A stretch of 64,000 bases of DNA from Desulfovibrio sp. Huiquan2017. Lineage in GTDB: Bacteria; Desulfobacterota; Desulfovibrionia; Desulfovibrionales; Desulfovibrionaceae. Below, piece by piece: positions 52,238 through 62,229 of the stretch. The DNA is taken from positions 62,001 to 126,000 of the forward strand of contig NZ_JAFMPN010000001.1 of assembly GCF_017351175.1 (NCBI RefSeq), written 5' to 3'. Below the pieces are notes generated by a model. The model ran no database searches. It worked only from the letters and a program-made list of their open reading frames with translations, and was not told where the DNA came from. Both the position numbers and the translations under genes were made by a program. The first letter of the stretch is position 1; each line of letters opens with the position of its first letter.

Positions 52238-53257
52238 TCAGGTCAGATAGCGATAGAAGTCGCCGCCGAGCCGGTGCATGGGCAGGACCTTGCCTTCGAG
52301 GATGAGGCCTTGGGGGATAAACTTTTCGGTCAAATATTCGACCGGAGGCTGAAAGCCGTTTTCGCGGGCCAGGATGACCGAGGCGCGGCTGGCCACACTG
52401 TGGGCTATGAGCCCCTCGGGGAAGAATACGGTCCGGTCCAGGTTGTCGCCGACGGCATGAAGGAAGGCCCGGTACTTGTGGAAACAGTTGTCCGCGTCCA
52501 GGGATTGCTGAATGCCCGCCATGACCTCGTTGGTCACGAAGTTGACGGTCCGCCCCCGGACCAAGTGGAAGGCTTGCTCACGAGTGGGATCGACGAGCAT
52601 GACGGCCCCCGCCCCCAAGGATTGAACCAGATCGTAGGTACGTTCGCCGGACAGTGGATCGCACTGATATCCCAGGGTCTGGATATCGGAAAAACCGCCG
52701 CGCCGGGCCAGGATCTGCAAGGCCAAGAGCATGATGCCGGTCCCGGCCCCGAGGTCCACGCCCATAAACGGACCGCAGCCGGACATGGCGTCGGCGCAAG
52801 CCAGGACCGCGCGCATGATGTGGGCCGCGCGCGGGGCGTCGGCCAGGACGCGAAGCACCGGAGACCACATGCGCAGACGGTTCATGATCTCGATGTCGTC
52901 ACCCGGCTCGTTCATGGACTGGTGGCGTGAAAATTGTTCGTAAAGCCCGGCCAGTTCGCCGTAGGGAACGGCGTCGCGATGGGCGTCCTCGTGCACGTAG
53001 GCAAAAAAGTATTTCACGGCCAGATTGAGCAACCGGGCATCCGACACCGGCTCCGCGGGATCGCAGAGATGCTCCACATCCGAGACCAGAGGGTCGGTGG
53101 TATAGAAATCCGGAGCTATGGCCGGGGCCGGAGAATCGACCATGGCCGTGAAGTTCCGGGCCTGCATGCCCGCCGAGGCCAGGGGCGAACCGGTCAGTCC
53201 GCCGGGGACCGCGCCGGAAAGATGTATTTGCGTGTGGTGTATGCTCGTTTTGCTCAT
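52238..53257 (-). CDS. SAM-dependent methyltransferase-like protein
   Basis: A 339-residue protein with a class I methyltransferase motif GVDLGAGTGIMLLALQILA near residues 166-184. A long N-terminal helical region and a C-terminal part without known domain surround it. No substrate motif is recognised. It is a single gene with an AT-rich upstream region. It might modify a small molecule or protein; nothing nearby tells which. Confidence 0.75.
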   Translation of the reverse strand: MSKTSIHHTQIHLSGAVPGGLTGSPLASAGMQARNFTAMVDSPAPAIAPDFYTTDPLVSDVEHLCDPAEPVSDARLLNLAVKYFFAYVHEDAHRDAVPYGELAGLYEQFSRHQSMNEPGDDIEIMNRLRMWSPVLRVLADAPRAAHIMRAVLACADAMSGCGPFMGVDLGAGTGIMLLALQILARRGGFSDIQTLGYQCDPLSGERTYDLVQSLGAGAVMLVDPTREQAFHLVRGRTVNFVTNEVMAGIQQSLDADNCFHKYRAFLHAVGDNLDRTVFFPEGLIAHSVASRASVILARENGFQPPVEYLTEKFIPQGLILEGKVLPMHRLGGDFYRYLT

Positions 53258-53403
53258 GATCGTCCAGGCGGCGGGTTACGGGAAATTGTTGCCGTCCAGC
53301 CGGTATCTGCACGGACCATACCGAGCGGATAAAAAAAAGCGCATCAAAAACGCTATTTATTTATAATACAACAAAACAAATAGGTTAAACCGTGGCTTCG
53401 GAC

Positions 53404-53432
53404 AAAAAAAGGCCGACCCTCATGGATCGGCC
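53404..53432 (-). terminator. Intrinsic terminator at end of tRNA-Gly/Cys array
   Basis: On the minus strand AGGCCGA pairs with TCGGCCT around an unpaired loop, followed by seven T. It lies just beyond the last tRNA-Gly copy and closes the array. Confidence 0.9.
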
Positions 53433-53442
53433 TGGAATTTCG

Positions 53443-53517
<75 letters not shown>

Positions 53518-53547
53518 GGATCTTCGGCGGCGGGCTCCCCTAAAAAT

Positions 53548-53570
53548 GCCGGTCTCTCGCGGAGACCGGC
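53548..53570 (-). terminator. Hairpin between tRNA-Gly copies 2 and 1, weakened T-run
   Basis: The same GCCGGTCTC/GAGACCGGC stem as in the other spacers, but the trailing T-run is interrupted (CATTTTTAG on the minus strand), so read-through to copy 1 is more likely. Confidence 0.7.
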
Positions 53571-53579
53571 TTAATTAGC

Positions 53580-53654
<75 letters not shown>

Positions 53655-53678
53655 GTATCTTCGGCGGCGGGCTCCCCT

Positions 53679-53709
53679 AAAAAAGCCGGTCTCTCGCGGA
53701 GACCGGCTT
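53679..53709 (-). terminator. Hairpin between tRNA-Gly copies 3 and 2
   Basis: A 9-bp perfect stem GCCGGTCTC/GAGACCGGC with a 5-nt loop and six T on the minus strand. It looks like a full intrinsic terminator inside the array, repeated in each 137-bp unit. Confidence 0.8.
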
Positions 53710-53716
53710 AATTAGC

Positions 53717-53791
<75 letters not shown>

Positions 53792-53795
53792 CGAG

Positions 53796-53870
<75 letters not shown>

Positions 53871-53877
53871 GACTTTT

Positions 53878-53952
<75 letters not shown>

Positions 53953-53976
53953 GTATCTTCGGCGGCGGGCTCCCCT

Positions 53977-54007
53977 AAAAAAGCCGGTCTCTCGCGGAGA
54001 CCGGCTT
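53977..54007 (-). terminator. Hairpin between tRNA-Gly copies 5 and 4
   Basis: Same sequence as the other array hairpins: a 9-bp stem, 5-nt loop and six T on the minus strand. If it terminates efficiently, only copy 5 is fully expressed from the upstream promoter. Confidence 0.8.
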
Positions 54008-54014
54008 AATTAGC

Positions 54015-54089
<75 letters not shown>

Positions 54090-54106
54090 CCTCAAAAGCG
54101 AACCAC

Positions 54107-54135
54107 TGTTTACCCGTGGCCCCGTTGGGTGTCAA
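54107..54135 (-). promoter_or_regulatory. Predicted strong promoter of the tRNA-Gly/Cys array
   Basis: On the minus strand TTGACA, a 17-bp spacer and TAAACA lie about 17 bp before the first mature tRNA. The -35 box is perfect. The short leader suits a stable-RNA promoter. Confidence 0.82.
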
Positions 54136-54205
54136 GCGGATTTTGATTTTTTTTGAAATTCGGGGGAGTATGAACTCCCCGTAATTTTTGGCCTAATGGA
54201 AAGAC

Positions 54206-54233
54206 TTTACTTTTTGAGCCTTTTTGGTATACC
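54206..54233 (+). promoter_or_regulatory. Possible promoter for dksA
   Basis: TTTACT, a 16-bp spacer and TATACC, about 80 bp before the dksA ATG. The boxes match consensus only moderately. A small hairpin (54163-54180) upstream separates it from the tRNA promoter region. Confidence 0.4.
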
Positions 54234-54313
54234 AACGCGTTCTAATTCAGTAGAAAAGGGGTTGCACCCTAAGCTCCTCAACAGACTGCTCACTCACAGA
54301 GGGGGAGGTTCAT

Positions 54314-54676
54314 ATGGAAGCGAACGATCTAAAGTACTTCAAGGAAACTTTAAACGGCATGCTCGATGACATCCTCAGAAAAAGCGAGGCGACCATCGAG
54401 GACATGAACGAGTCGGGTGAAATCTACGCCGACCCTGCCGATCGGGCCACGGCCGAAAGCGACCGGGCCTTCACCCTGCGTCTGCGCGACCGCGAACGCA
54501 AGCTGATCAAAAAAATCCAGCAGGCCATCAACCGCATCGACGACGGCGAGTTCGGCATCTGCCAGGAGTGTGGCGACGATATCTCCATTGCCCGGCTCAA
54601 GGCGCGGCCCATGACCACGCTGTGCATAAACTGCAAAAGCAAACAGGAAGAAGACGAGGCCGTGCGCGGCGACTAG
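54314..54676 (+). CDS. dksA: DksA-type RNA polymerase-binding transcription factor
   Basis: A 120-residue protein that enters the RNA polymerase secondary channel and, with ppGpp, retunes stable-RNA and amino-acid promoters. The coiled-coil tip DPADRA (residues 40-45) carries the key acidic residues. The zinc finger is C83/C86/C104/C107, in GICQECG and TLCINCK. The N-terminus is shorter than in E. coli DksA (151 residues), as in many deltaproteobacteria. A GGGGGAGG ribosome site precedes the ATG. Its position beside a tRNA array is fitting but may be chance. Confidence 0.95.
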   Translation: MEANDLKYFKETLNGMLDDILRKSEATIEDMNESGEIYADPADRATAESDRAFTLRLRDRERKLIKKIQQAINRIDDGEFGICQECGDDISIARLKARPMTTLCINCKSKQEEDEAVRGD

Positions 54677-54706
54677 CCGCCCGACCAATTCCGGACGAGA
54701 ACGGCC

Positions 54707-56224
54707 ATGGAAGCCAATTTCTTCCGCTTCCTGAGCGCGGAACTCGCGTCTACTCTCTCCGGCCGTCGAATAGACAAGGTATTCGGCCCGGCCCCCGGCG
54801 CTTGGGTGCTGGCCATCCAAAATACCGGCGAACCACTTCATTTGATCTTCAGGCCCGCCAAGTCGGCGGGCCATTTATTTCTCTCCCCGGTCAAGCCGGT
54901 CAACCCGCAAACAGCTCCGGCCATGGCCATGTGGTTCCGCAAGCGGCTCCGCAACCGCAAAATCCTGGCCGCGCACAGCGACTGGCCCAACCTGCGCCTG
55001 GCGCTCAAACTCTCCCCACGCACCGACCCGGACGGCAAGACCTTCCTCATCTTCGACTGCCGCACCGGCATGTCCCTAGCCGACGACCTGCCCCCGTCCT
55101 TCACCATTGAGCCCGAATGGCCCGCCCTGGAGGACGTCCTTGAAGAGCCGGACATCTGGCGCGACTATCCGCATATCTCCCCGCCTCTGCGCAAAGCCCT
55201 GGCGGGTCTCCCCGTAGATGACGCCCACGCGCTCTATTTCGGCGTGGCCACGGCTTCGACGGGGCACTTTCACCTGGCCCGGTCCGGGGACGCATGGTCG
55301 CCTCCCACGGTATGGCCGTCCGGCGGGAACGACGAAATCTTCGACACGGCTCTGGCCGCCGCCCGGGCCTACGGCGAGCGCACCCTCTTCCCCCTGCTCG
55401 ACATGGAGGAGGACAAGGCGCAAACCATTCAGCTCAAACGAGTACGCAAGAAGCTCAAACGCAATCTCGCCTCCCTGGACAGGGAACAGGCGCGCCTTGA
55501 GCAACTCGCGGCCGAACAGGTCAAGGCCGAGGCGCTCCAGGCCGAGCTCTACCGTTTCAAAAATACCGAAGGCCTCGAATCCGTGGACGTGACTCATCCG
55601 GCGCTCGGCCCCATGACCGTGCCCCTCAATCCGTTCATCTCGCCCACCGAGAACATGGAGCGATATTTCAAGCTGGCGGCCAAGGCCCAGCGCGGCTTCC
55701 CGCACGTGGAACGCCGCCGCCGGGAACTCCTGGCCGAACTCGCCCGGGCCGAGGACGGCACCCTCGAACTGCATCCGGCCTCGCTCCCTCATGGGGCTCC
55801 CGCACCCGAAGGCCCGACCGCCCTACCCAAACGCTTCCGGGGCCTGGCCGTGCGCCTGTTCCGCACCAGCGACGGCTTCACCGTGATCCGGGGCAAAAAC
55901 AAGACCGCCAACCACCACATGCTTAGCCAAGCGGCCTCGCCCTTCGACTATTGGTTCCATGTGGAGGACGGCCCCAGTTCGCACGTCATCCTCAAACGCG
56001 ACCACCCCGGCCAGGACGTCCCCGAAACCTCCCTGGTCCAGGCCGCCGTCCTCTGCGGCCTCAAGAGCTATCGCAAGGACGACGGCAAGGCCGACGTCAT
56101 GTACGCCCTGATCAAGGACGTGCGCAAGGTCAAGGGGTTCAACCTCGGCCAGGTGGCGGTGGACCGCAAACTCGGCACCCTGCGCGTCGATCTCGACCCG
56201 TCGCTGGAAGAAAAGCTGAGCTAA
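54707..56224 (+). CDS. NFACT-family (RqcH/FbpA-like) protein
   Basis: A 505-residue protein with an NFACT-N-like region (about 1-230), a coiled coil (about 245-330) and an NFACT-R domain (about 395-495) containing FTVIRGKNKTANHHMLSQAA and DYWFHVEDGPSSHVIL. Bacterial RqcH adds Ala tails to stalled nascent chains and needs an Asp-Arg pair in NFACT-N; the matching region here reads WPNLRLAL, so the Asp seems replaced. It may be a divergent quality-control or RNA-binding factor. It starts 30 bp after dksA. Confidence 0.85.
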   Translation: MEANFFRFLSAELASTLSGRRIDKVFGPAPGAWVLAIQNTGEPLHLIFRPAKSAGHLFLSPVKPVNPQTAPAMAMWFRKRLRNRKILAAHSDWPNLRLALKLSPRTDPDGKTFLIFDCRTGMSLADDLPPSFTIEPEWPALEDVLEEPDIWRDYPHISPPLRKALAGLPVDDAHALYFGVATASTGHFHLARSGDAWSPPTVWPSGGNDEIFDTALAAARAYGERTLFPLLDMEEDKAQTIQLKRVRKKLKRNLASLDREQARLEQLAAEQVKAEALQAELYRFKNTEGLESVDVTHPALGPMTVPLNPFISPTENMERYFKLAAKAQRGFPHVERRRRELLAELARAEDGTLELHPASLPHGAPAPEGPTALPKRFRGLAVRLFRTSDGFTVIRGKNKTANHHMLSQAASPFDYWFHVEDGPSSHVILKRDHPGQDVPETSLVQAAVLCGLKSYRKDDGKADVMYALIKDVRKVKGFNLGQVAVDRKLGTLRVDLDPSLEEKLS

Positions 56225-56390
56225 AAGCGCCCCTTGGCCCCCATCCCCTTCCTTTTCCATTTTGTTTATCGCCGCTTCGCGAGCGGATCGCGGGAAGATG
56301 TACCCAATTACTGGAATATGTGATGGATGCGATGGTAATCCGAAAAGATGCACGGAGCATGCTGACGCACGATTCCCGCGAAACAGCCCA

Positions 56391-56472
56391 AAACATTCTG
56401 GAGATTCTTAAGAACCTCTTGGAAGCGGTTCTTAAGCGGGTCCAGGGCAGCGCCCTGGCCGCCGGAGGCATT
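56391..56472 (+). repeat. Dispersed repeat copy B
   Basis: Contains AAGAACC...GGTTCTTAAG inverted arms, the GC-rich palindrome CCAGGGCAGCGCCCTGG and GCCGCCGGAGGCATT. Copy A (44873-44969) is the same element on the other strand. It lies between two convergent genes and could form a strong bidirectional stem. Confidence 0.72.
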
Positions 56473-56482
56473 CTTTTTTTCG

Positions 56483-57448
56483 CTAGACCATCCGGTTGAC
56501 GGACATCTTCTCCAGCATATTCAGGGCAAGCTGTTTTTCGGAATCCATGCGATTGACCACGCTTCGGCGGATGCGGGCAGTGGAGGAACCGAACTGATCC
56601 TTGCGGGTCTCATAGACCCCCTTGATGAGCTGGGCATTAAAATCCTCGCCCTGCCCCTTGTTCAGGAACCGGCCGATGACCTTGTTGAAGATGTTGGCCG
56701 CCCCCGTGGGTCCGTGCTGGACCGAGGTGGACCAGAGGACTTCCTGAAGCGCGGGAGGAGCGTTGTCGAAATCGAGCCCGGTGCGCTCAAGAATCATGTC
56801 CCGGGCCGGGCCGTAGGTCCGGCGGGCGATGAAATCATGTTGAGCCTGCTCGAACCCGGCGGGATCTTCGGCAGCGATGGCCCGCCAGACGGCGGGCATG
56901 CCGCCCTGCCTGGAGCCCGTGTCGGCGGGCCCGGCCTCGCGCAGACGTTCGGCCCACTCCGGGCGGTCCGCGTCGAGGTAGGTCAGAAACTCGTCCATGG
57001 TGCCGGGCTTGGAGGCAATCTGATACGTACCGTAGGAGGTCCCGCCCACGCCGTCATAGCCGATGGCGGCCGTGCCGTCCGTGCCCGATTCGAAACCGGC
57101 CGACAGCGTGCCGGGGACATGGACGTTGGCGTTGGGCCGAACAGTCTCGACGGCCCGCGCCGGGGCGACGGATGGCCGCGCGGCGGGGGCCCGCACCCCG
57201 GCCTCGTCGCGCATGATGCGGGAGAGGGCGGACAAGGCTTCGAGCATCTGGGAATCATTGATGATGGAGACGTCAAAAGACCCTTCGTCCTCACCGGGCG
57301 TATCGGCCCCGTCGCCGAACAGGGCCTTGGTCATGCGCATCTGGTTATCGAAGGAGGTCCGCCGGGCGAGCTGCCCGGCGTCACGCCCGGAGGCGGGGGT
57401 CCGCGTTGCGTTGAGGGTCTCGTAACCGTCGATCTTACCGATGGACAT
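56483..57448 (-). CDS. Lysozyme-like protein, possibly flagellar
   Basis: A 321-residue protein with no clear signal peptide at the chosen start MSIGKIDGYETL, supported by CAGGAG upstream. After a disordered N-terminus the segment containing LSAGFESG, then TSYGTYQIAS looks like the start of a lysozyme-fold domain, with Glu as candidate catalytic acid. A helical region follows. It could be a peptidoglycan hydrolase for flagellar rod passage or envelope remodelling. The family is not firmly recognised. Confidence 0.6.
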   Translation of the reverse strand: MSIGKIDGYETLNATRTPASGRDAGQLARRTSFDNQMRMTKALFGDGADTPGEDEGSFDVSIINDSQMLEALSALSRIMRDEAGVRAPAARPSVAPARAVETVRPNANVHVPGTLSAGFESGTDGTAAIGYDGVGGTSYGTYQIASKPGTMDEFLTYLDADRPEWAERLREAGPADTGSRQGGMPAVWRAIAAEDPAGFEQAQHDFIARRTYGPARDMILERTGLDFDNAPPALQEVLWSTSVQHGPTGAANIFNKVIGRFLNKGQGEDFNAQLIKGVYETRKDQFGSSTARIRRSVVNRMDSEKQLALNMLEKMSVNRMV

Positions 57449-57556
57449 GGGCTGCTCCTGCGCTGAAAACGTCAAAATATTGGCCCCCGAAGGGGATGCG
57501 CAAGGAGAGAAGCAAGGGCTGTGCCTATGAATGCAGCCCACTGAAATGGTTGAGAA

Positions 57557-58651
57557 TCAGGATTTGAATAGATGCGTATACCGCATATCGGCGAGCATGC
57601 GGTCCACAAGCTTGCGATGCCCTGAGGGCAAAGCGTAATTGGCCAGATCCGCCGGAGGCACGAACCCGCCTTTGACCGCCTCATGGAAGACCGGCTCCCT
57701 GGGATCGCCGTCGTAGCGGCACAGGAAACAATCCATGGTCACACGATAACGGGTGTAGCTGTAGCGGACCACGGTGATCTTCTCCACCGGTTCCACGGCC
57801 AGCTCCACTTCTTCGAGGTATTCACGCCTGAGGGCCTGTTCCGGGGTCTCGCCCGGCTCGATGCAACCGCCGGGGAACTCCCACAGGCCGGGCCAGACGT
57901 CGCCGGGCTTGCGCTTCTGGATGAGCACCCTGCCCCGATGGACCAGGAACCCGGTGGCCATGTCCACGCGGATGACCTGCTTGGCGGCGGGAAGGACGGG
58001 ACGCAGGGGAACCGTGCCCATTTCGCGGGCCCGGCAGAATTCGCGTACCGGGCATTCCTCGCAATACGGATTCTTGCGGCAGATCAGAGCTCCGAATTCC
58101 ATGAGCGCCTGATTGAAGTCGCCGGGCCGGTCCTCGGGAATGAGCCGTCGGACCGCGTCCTCGACCATGTTCCGCCCCGCCCTGTCGCGGACAGGGAGGT
58201 CCATGTCCAGGAGCCGGGCAAAGACCCGCAGGACGTTGGCGTCCACGGCGACCTCGTGTTGCCCGAAGGCGATGGAAGCCACGGCCCCGGCAGTGTAGTC
58301 ACCCACCCCCGGCAGGGAGCGGATATCCGCGAATTCGGTAGGGAAATTGCCGCCGAATTGGTCTTCGATCAAAACAGCGGCGCGGTGCAGGTTGCGCGCG
58401 CGGGAATAGTAGCCGAGCCCTTCCCAGAGGTTCAGGACATCTTCCTCGTGGGCTTCGGCCAGGGAGCGGAGATCGGGAAAGCGATCCATCCACCGCTTGT
58501 AGTATTCCACCACCCGGTCCATCTGGGTCTGCTGGGCCATGATCTCTGAAACCCAGACCCCGTAGGGGCTGGGCTCGCGCCGCCAGGGCAAATCCCTGTG
58601 TTCGGCGTCGTACCATTGCAGCAGTTTGCGCGTGAATCCGGTCCGGTCCAT
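57557..58651 (-). CDS. mutY: A/G-specific adenine glycosylase
   Basis: A 364-residue DNA repair enzyme that removes adenine mispaired with 8-oxoguanine. Catalytic residues are E36 in SEIMAQQTQ and D138 in AVDANVLR. The helix-hairpin-helix is LPGVGDYTAGAVAS. The 4Fe-4S cysteines are C191, C197, C200 and C206; the first gap is one residue shorter than usual. The C-terminal Nudix-like domain (about 230-360) that recognises 8-oxoG is present. It is followed by no close operon partner. Confidence 0.95.
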   Translation of the reverse strand: MDRTGFTRKLLQWYDAEHRDLPWRREPSPYGVWVSEIMAQQTQMDRVVEYYKRWMDRFPDLRSLAEAHEEDVLNLWEGLGYYSRARNLHRAAVLIEDQFGGNFPTEFADIRSLPGVGDYTAGAVASIAFGQHEVAVDANVLRVFARLLDMDLPVRDRAGRNMVEDAVRRLIPEDRPGDFNQALMEFGALICRKNPYCEECPVREFCRAREMGTVPLRPVLPAAKQVIRVDMATGFLVHRGRVLIQKRKPGDVWPGLWEFPGGCIEPGETPEQALRREYLEEVELAVEPVEKITVVRYSYTRYRVTMDCFLCRYDGDPREPVFHEAVKGGFVPPADLANYALPSGHRKLVDRMLADMRYTHLFKS

Positions 58652-58663
58652 GACCGATGTTGT

Positions 58664-59410
58664 CTACTCCCCCTTGGCTTGGTTGGCAACCGCCTCGGCG
58701 GCCCTGACGGCGGCCTCCTGATCGCCCAGATAATAATGCCGCACCGGGGTCAGGTCGTCGTTCAACTCGTAGACCAGGGGCAGCCCCGTGGGAATGTTCA
58801 GCTTGGTGATCGCCTCGTCGGACATGGAGTCCAGGAACTTGACCAGCCCGCGCAGAGAATTCCCATGGGCCACGATGAGCACCCGCTTGCCCGCACGCAC
58901 CTGGGGCGCGATGGTCTCGAACCAGTAAGGCATGGTCCGCCCGATGGTCAGCTCCAGGCTTTCGCAGCGCGGCAGTTCGTCGGGAGCGAGTGAAGCGTAG
59001 CGAGGATCATTGCCGGGAAATCGGGCGTCGGCGCTGTCCAGCTCCGGCGGCGGCGTATCGAAGCTGCGCCGCCAGACAAAGACTTGCTCGTCGCCGTACT
59101 TCTGCGCGGTCTCGGCCTTGTTCAGCCCCTGCAACGCGCCGTAATGGCGCTCGTTGAGCCGCCAGGTCTTGAAGACCGGCAACCACATGAGATCCATCTC
59201 GTCCTGGACCAGCCACAGGGTGCGGATGGCCCGCTTGAGCAGCGAGGTGTGGGCCACATCGAAAGTCAGCCCGGCCTCCTTGAGCAGCCGGGCACCGTCC
59301 ACGGCCTCGTGCACGCCCTGCTCGGTCAGGTCAACGTCGGTCCAGCCGGTGAACCGATTCTCCAAATTCCATTCGCTCTGCCCGTGCCGGATCAATACCA
59401 ATGTATGCAT
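58664..59410 (-). CDS. gpmA: 2,3-bisphosphoglycerate-dependent phosphoglycerate mutase
   Basis: A 248-residue glycolytic enzyme. The phospho-His motif is [10 protein letters not shown] (His at residue 9 or 10), followed by [29 protein letters not shown] and [12 protein letters not shown] complete the active site. GGAGGCGAC precedes the ATG at 59410. Length is typical. It starts 12 bp upstream of mutY on the same strand. Confidence 0.97.
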   Translation of the reverse strand: MHTLVLIRHGQSEWNLENRFTGWTDVDLTEQGVHEAVDGARLLKEAGLTFDVAHTSLLKRAIRTLWLVQDEMDLMWLPVFKTWRLNERHYGALQGLNKAETAQKYGDEQVFVWRRSFDTPPPELDSADARFPGNDPRYASLAPDELPRCESLELTIGRTMPYWFETIAPQVRAGKRVLIVAHGNSLRGLVKFLDSMSDEAITKLNIPTGLPLVYELNDDLTPVRHYYLGDQEAAVRAAEAVANQAKGE

Positions 59411-59492
59411 GTCGCCTCCGATACATGTTCGGTTCATGAAACGACAGCATAACCCCAGAACGGGTTTCTTGAAAAGGGAGTGCTTACGGCGA

Positions 59493-62153
59493 TCAGTACC
59501 GCTTGGGCGCGGCCTTGCGGATATCCTTGTCGATCTGGTCAAAGAGCTCACGCTTGCGCTTGTCGAAGGTCAGGGCGCTCTTGACGGCGGCCACGGACAC
59601 ACTCAGGACGCTCAGGATGATGACCAACCCCTTGGATATCTCCCACCGCTGGCTCGGATCCTTGATGGTGTCCAGGATGATGTTGCCCTCGATCCCGTGG
59701 GTGAAATAGATGAGCGAAGGCACGGCGATGAGCAGTATCCCCAAGCCGATGAGTTCAAGCCAGATGAAATTGCGGCCGAGCATGAGGATGAACAGAGTGA
59801 AGTCACGGATGATGCGCAAAGTGACCAGCCGCTTCTGAAGGCTGTCGATATGTTCTTCGATTTCCCCCACAAAACGCAGGGATTTGCGAAAATTGTCCGC
59901 ATCCTGAAGACGTTGGGTGCGTATCCAGTTAATCTTGTCCACGCAATAGTTGAACTCCTTGTTGAATTCCCGAAGAAGCTTGGGAAACGGGAACCAAGCG
60001 GCCTCGCGCTGGATGTCGCGCACCCGGTGCGTAAGGTATTCGACGTTGGCGTTGATCCGCTTTATTTCGCGCCGAACCTCGTCATTCAGGGCGTCCTGGA
60101 ACTTCTGGGCGCCTTTGAGCAGTCGATGGTAGGCGACGTAATTGTTGGTCCTGCCGTAGTTACGCAGTCGATCCAGTTCCTCATTGGCTGTTTCGAAAAA
60201 AGGGTGGGTCTCGTCGAACCGCTTGGCGATGTCGTCGGTCAGGACCTCCACCTGCTTGCGCATGGACTCCACCGAACTCTCGGCCTCGTTCCACTTCTCC
60301 CACATGGCGCTCAGGAGCTGGACCCTACCCCTGTCGAGTTCCGGGTCCACCAGGACGCGGTTGAAGATGTTCGGGTCGCGGACCACCAGATCGAGCAGAG
60401 TGTCCATGGCCTGGCCGGTGAAGCCCATCTTGATCATGCAGACCGCCTGCCGATAGATCGGCTGCAGCCAGGTGGGTGACAGCGAGTTGACCCGCTTGTA
60501 GGTGTTGATGGCGTCCTTGTAATCGCCTTCCACCTCCATGAGCCGAGCCTGCAAAAAAGCCATGCACCCCTGTTGCAATGGGGTGTAGCTCATGCGCTCG
60601 GCCTCCTGCCAGTGGAACAGGGCCTGGTTGGTGTCGCCCTTCTCCAGATACCAATAGCCCCACAGGGATTGCGGCTGGTAGCTCCTCGGGTACTTGATCT
60701 GGGCATCCTTGAGCAGCCGCTCGGCCTCGTCCATGTCCCCTTTTTCAAGGCTCTCCATAGCCCCCCAGATATACTCGCCTTCCTGAGGAACGAGTTGCTT
60801 GAACCCGTCCCCCCACTCCTTGGCCCGGCTGCGCCAGACCAACTTCAGGGTACGCAGTTGCACCGGCACGTTGATCTCGAATACAGCCCGGGCCAACAGG
60901 CTCTCCAGATCGTTCCTGGACTCCATGATCTTGAAGATGGAGGAGACGAAATCATCCTTGGACACATCCTTGTCCAGGCCTGAAAAACTTTCGGAAAATT
61001 CGTTGATGTCCGCTTTGGCCAACAACCGCCAAACCTGAGGCTGAGGAGTGGCTATCTTCTTGCTCGGGCATTCGGACACTCCGTGATTCTTGAGCCCGCA
61101 ATAGAAGCACTCCCGCCCTTCGTCCGTGCCGGACAGGACGTTGGGCAGGGCCACCTGCATGGTCCCGTAGCCCTTGCCCTCGTCGCCGTCTTTGAGGGAC
61201 AGGGCGCACCAGGAATCCAGGGCGACCGGCCCCGCGCCGTAACGCGCCTCGTTCATGCGGAACCACGGGGATAATAAAAATCCGTCCATAAAGTGTACGT
61301 GCGGGTAATCCGGGGTGAGCCGGTTCCAGTCCAATCCCACCTTGCGGGGCAGGTCGGCGGTGAAGTGCAGGTCGCCCTGAGGCACGGCGGCCATGATCAC
61401 AGGCCAATATTTCTTGTCCTGGGCCTCTTTGGTATAACGGATGAGATTCATCATCTCGGTGGTGAAGGACTTGAGCAGCCGGAAGTTGTCCAAGGGCAGG
61501 AATATCGCCCCTTCCTTGATGTCGGAAATGTATTTGAGCCCGAGGCGCTGCAACAATTCGACGACCTCGGTGGAGAAGTCGCGCCAGCCGAGAATGCTCT
61601 CCTTGTCCGACATGCGCCCGAGCGGTTTGATGATGAAATACCAGCGCAGGGTGGATTCGTAGTCGAGCCCCTGATCGGCCACCAGGCGGAGCCATTCCAC
61701 GTTGGCCAGCCCGTCCACGTGGGGAGCGGGTTCGGTGGACAACCCGGACACGGATTGAATCCGCCCCTTGAGCTTGGGATGGATGACCACCTCGAATTCG
61801 TCGGGGGCGGGCACGGTCTGGTTGTCCAGCTCCACGGACAGGGATACGGAGTACCCGAGATCGTAGCCCACCAGGAAAGTCAGGGGCACAAGCTGGCAGA
61901 AAACCGGCATGGGGTTGACCCGAGCCCATATCTGAAGCCGGGCCATGGCCCGGAAGACCTCCACGGTGTTGCAGTACCACAGGGCCTGCTCGCCGTCCTT
62001 GGCCACGCACAGGGCGCCGTATTCCTGCAGGGTATTGTCCACCGCGCCGTGCAGGTCGCCCTTCCAGACCACCCAGATACCGAAACCGGAGGCCACCAGC
62101 CGGGACTGGCTAATGACGGGAAGGGTTTCCAGAAGCTTGACTATGTTTGGCAC
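59493..62153 (-). CDS. Large TPR membrane protein with CCHC zinc knuckle
   Basis: An 886-residue protein. The N-terminal 340 residues are soluble and of unknown fold. Residues 349-362 read [14 protein letters not shown], a perfect C-x2-C-x4-H-x4-C zinc knuckle. About 440-640 carries TPR-like repeats (for example [20 protein letters not shown]). A coiled-coil region (about 650-790) and two transmembrane helices (about 795-820 and 845-865) end it. The function is unknown. A membrane-bound scaffold that binds nucleic acid or protein is one possibility. Confidence 0.8.
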   Translation of the reverse strand: MPNIVKLLETLPVISQSRLVASGFGIWVVWKGDLHGAVDNTLQEYGALCVAKDGEQALWYCNTVEVFRAMARLQIWARVNPMPVFCQLVPLTFLVGYDLGYSVSLSVELDNQTVPAPDEFEVVIHPKLKGRIQSVSGLSTEPAPHVDGLANVEWLRLVADQGLDYESTLRWYFIIKPLGRMSDKESILGWRDFSTEVVELLQRLGLKYISDIKEGAIFLPLDNFRLLKSFTTEMMNLIRYTKEAQDKKYWPVIMAAVPQGDLHFTADLPRKVGLDWNRLTPDYPHVHFMDGFLLSPWFRMNEARYGAGPVALDSWCALSLKDGDEGKGYGTMQVALPNVLSGTDEGRECFYCGLKNHGVSECPSKKIATPQPQVWRLLAKADINEFSESFSGLDKDVSKDDFVSSIFKIMESRNDLESLLARAVFEINVPVQLRTLKLVWRSRAKEWGDGFKQLVPQEGEYIWGAMESLEKGDMDEAERLLKDAQIKYPRSYQPQSLWGYWYLEKGDTNQALFHWQEAERMSYTPLQQGCMAFLQARLMEVEGDYKDAINTYKRVNSLSPTWLQPIYRQAVCMIKMGFTGQAMDTLLDLVVRDPNIFNRVLVDPELDRGRVQLLSAMWEKWNEAESSVESMRKQVEVLTDDIAKRFDETHPFFETANEELDRLRNYGRTNNYVAYHRLLKGAQKFQDALNDEVRREIKRINANVEYLTHRVRDIQREAAWFPFPKLLREFNKEFNYCVDKINWIRTQRLQDADNFRKSLRFVGEIEEHIDSLQKRLVTLRIIRDFTLFILMLGRNFIWLELIGLGILLIAVPSLIYFTHGIEGNIILDTIKDPSQRWEISKGLVIILSVLSVSVAAVKSALTFDKRKRELFDQIDKDIRKAAPKRY

Positions 62154-62229
62154 GGGGTCACCTCACGCCCTGCGGCGGTCGTTCGCAACGGGAAAAGCAT
62201 GCGGTGCGGGATGAACCGACCGGCATGCG

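Noticed and set aside
52003-52305. Open frame in the gap after the EamA transporter
   Set aside because: It has low-complexity, Arg/Ser-rich content, no ribosome site and overlaps two genes; no support for coding.
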